From: Alnus glutinosa
Taxonomy: Eukaryota; Streptophyta; Magnoliopsida; Fagales; Betulaceae
Length of the DNA stretch: 64,000 nt
Direction of reading: 5' to 3'
NCBI RefSeq assembly: GCF_958979055.1
Contig: NC_084888.1
Span: 30,556,804 to 30,620,803 of the forward strand
Part shown: positions 62,816-64,000 of the stretch, one piece after another
How positions within the stretch are numbered: the first letter of the stretch is position 1
Layout of the letters: the number at the start of each line of letters is the position of its first letter
Position numbers and translations under genes: made by a program
Notes under the pieces: model-generated
What the model saw: only the letters and a program-made list of their open reading frames with translations
Told to the model about the DNA's origin: nothing
Databases searched by the model: none

Positions 62816-64000
62816 GATGTCACTTTTCTGGAGTCCGCTCCTTTCTACCCTTCCTCGGTATCCACTGCTCCTCTTCAGGGGGAGACACTAGATGAAGAGC
62901 TGAAGTGGCTAACCTTTGAATGGCTTGAGAATCAGAAAGACACACCATCCGAAGAAGAACCTCTGGCAGCTGAACCTATACCATCCGAAGAAGAACCTCT
63001 GGCAGCTGAGCCTATACCATCAGGAGAAGAACAAGAATCCCCCCGCCTCTCAGTTGCTGCAAGCCCATCTCCTAAGAATATCCCTGAGGTAAGTAATATT
63101 GGCACACCCTCAATTATCAATGCTATAGATACTGGGTATAACTTACCTTTCATGCATAACCGAGGCAAACCACCAAACAGATACTCCCCAGACATGGAGG
63201 AAAGAAGGTCGAGGTATCCAATTGCCAACTATGTTTCCACCGAAAAATTGCCTGAGCCACTCAAGAGTTTTTCACAGGAGCTCTCTGCATGTCATATTCC
63301 TACTACAGTTCAGGAGGCATTAATGGATCCTAAGTGGACAAAAGCAATAGAGGAAGAAATGGGGGCACTACTAAAGAATCAAACATGGACCTTGGTCCCA
63401 CTACCCCAAGGGAAGAAGACAGTTGGGTGCAGGTGGGTCTTCTCAATTAAACATAAGGCAGACGGATCTATAGAACGATATAAGGCAAGACTGGTTGCAA
63501 AAGGATACACCCAAACATATGGTGTAGATTACCAAGAAACTTTTTCACCGGTGGCTAAACTAAATACAGTCAGGGTTTTGCTATCACTCGCAGCCAACCT
63601 TGATTGGCCATTACATCAGTTGGATGTAAAGAATGCCTTTCTCCATGGCGATCTTGAAGAGGAAGTCTACATGGACACTCCTCCAGGCTACACAGCATCT
63701 TCAAACACTGACATAGTGTGCAAGTTGCAGCGTGCATTGTATGGACTGAAACAATCACCTCGAGCATGGTTTGGACGGTTCAGTCAAGCAATGAAGAAGT
63801 ATGGCTTCCACCAAAGCAATTCAGATCATACATTATTTTTGAAGCATCAACAGGGCAAGGTAACAGCTTTAATTGTATACGTTGATGACATGATCATTAT
63901 AGGGGATGATGCAGAGGAAATTGATAAGCTTCAAAAACAATTGGCAACCGAATTTGAGATAAAAAATCTGGGAGGACTCAAATATTTCCTGGGAATAGAA
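62816..64000 (+). CDS. Copia reverse transcriptase region (partial, runs off the window)
   Basis: The pol frame resumes right after the TSD (DVTFLES) and stays open for 395 codons to the last base. A 14-residue segment (PSEEEPLAAEPI) is repeated near the start, in the integrase-RT linker. RT landmarks: WTLVPLP, G(C)RWVFSIK, RYKARLVAKGYTQ, DYQETFSPVAK, QLDVKNAFLHGDL, YGLKQSPRAW and the catalytic YVDDM (63878-63892). No stop or shift in the RT seen. In the genome it is separated from gag-integrase by 13 kb and is not expressible as one polyprotein. Confidence 0.93.

Overview
This is nuclear DNA of a flowering plant, most likely a woody eudicot. It carries intron-rich plant genes with GT-AG introns, plant-type snRNA promoters, TRIM, MITE and LINE debris, and nested LTR retrotransposons. 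I cannot name the species.

Layout. (1) About 1-12,440 is an imperfect tandem array carrying U2 snRNA genes on the minus strand. Unit 1 is about 1-6,636, unit 2 about 6,637-11,935, and a third short unit holds only the U2 gene (about 11,938-12,440). Each full unit also holds a 3'-terminal U2 fragment, an old LTR fragment, a MITE and broken pieces of at least three unrelated protein genes: RPN1 of the 26S proteasome, a Tubby-like F-box gene and eIF2B-gamma. Several MITEs sit in only one unit, with target-site duplications (TSDs) and an empty site in the other. (2) About 12,440-16,035 is repeat-rich: a TRIM-like remnant and several MITEs. (3) 16,036-22,285 (minus) is a complete 10-exon WD40 gene of the TBL2 type, predicted 435 aa. 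(4) About 22,500-26,790 is intergenic, with a dioxygenase gene fragment, a Mutator-type MITE and a dead LINE 3' end. (5) 26,790-41,073 (minus) is a complete 21-exon Sec1/Munc18 gene (SEC1A/KEULE group), predicted 671 aa. (6) 43,886-46,036 (minus) is a complete 4-exon DFR/vestitone-reductase-like gene, predicted 334 aa. (7) 47,119 to the window end is a Ty1/copia retrotransposon, opened by a 13-kb insertion.

That insertion (49,756-62,814, TSD ggatg) looks like a gypsy-type solo LTR. It is itself interrupted by an 8.1-kb non-autonomous element with a gag-like ORF and an extra coiled-coil ORF (51,583-59,686, TSD gtacc), and by a related solo LTR (60,384-61,711, TSD ggcac).

The three intact protein genes are unrelated housekeeping or metabolic genes and do not form a pathway. 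The most unusual parts are the U2 array, with structure-preserving changes in one copy and host-gene fragments in its units, and the nested retroelement stack with its non-gag coiled-coil ORF.
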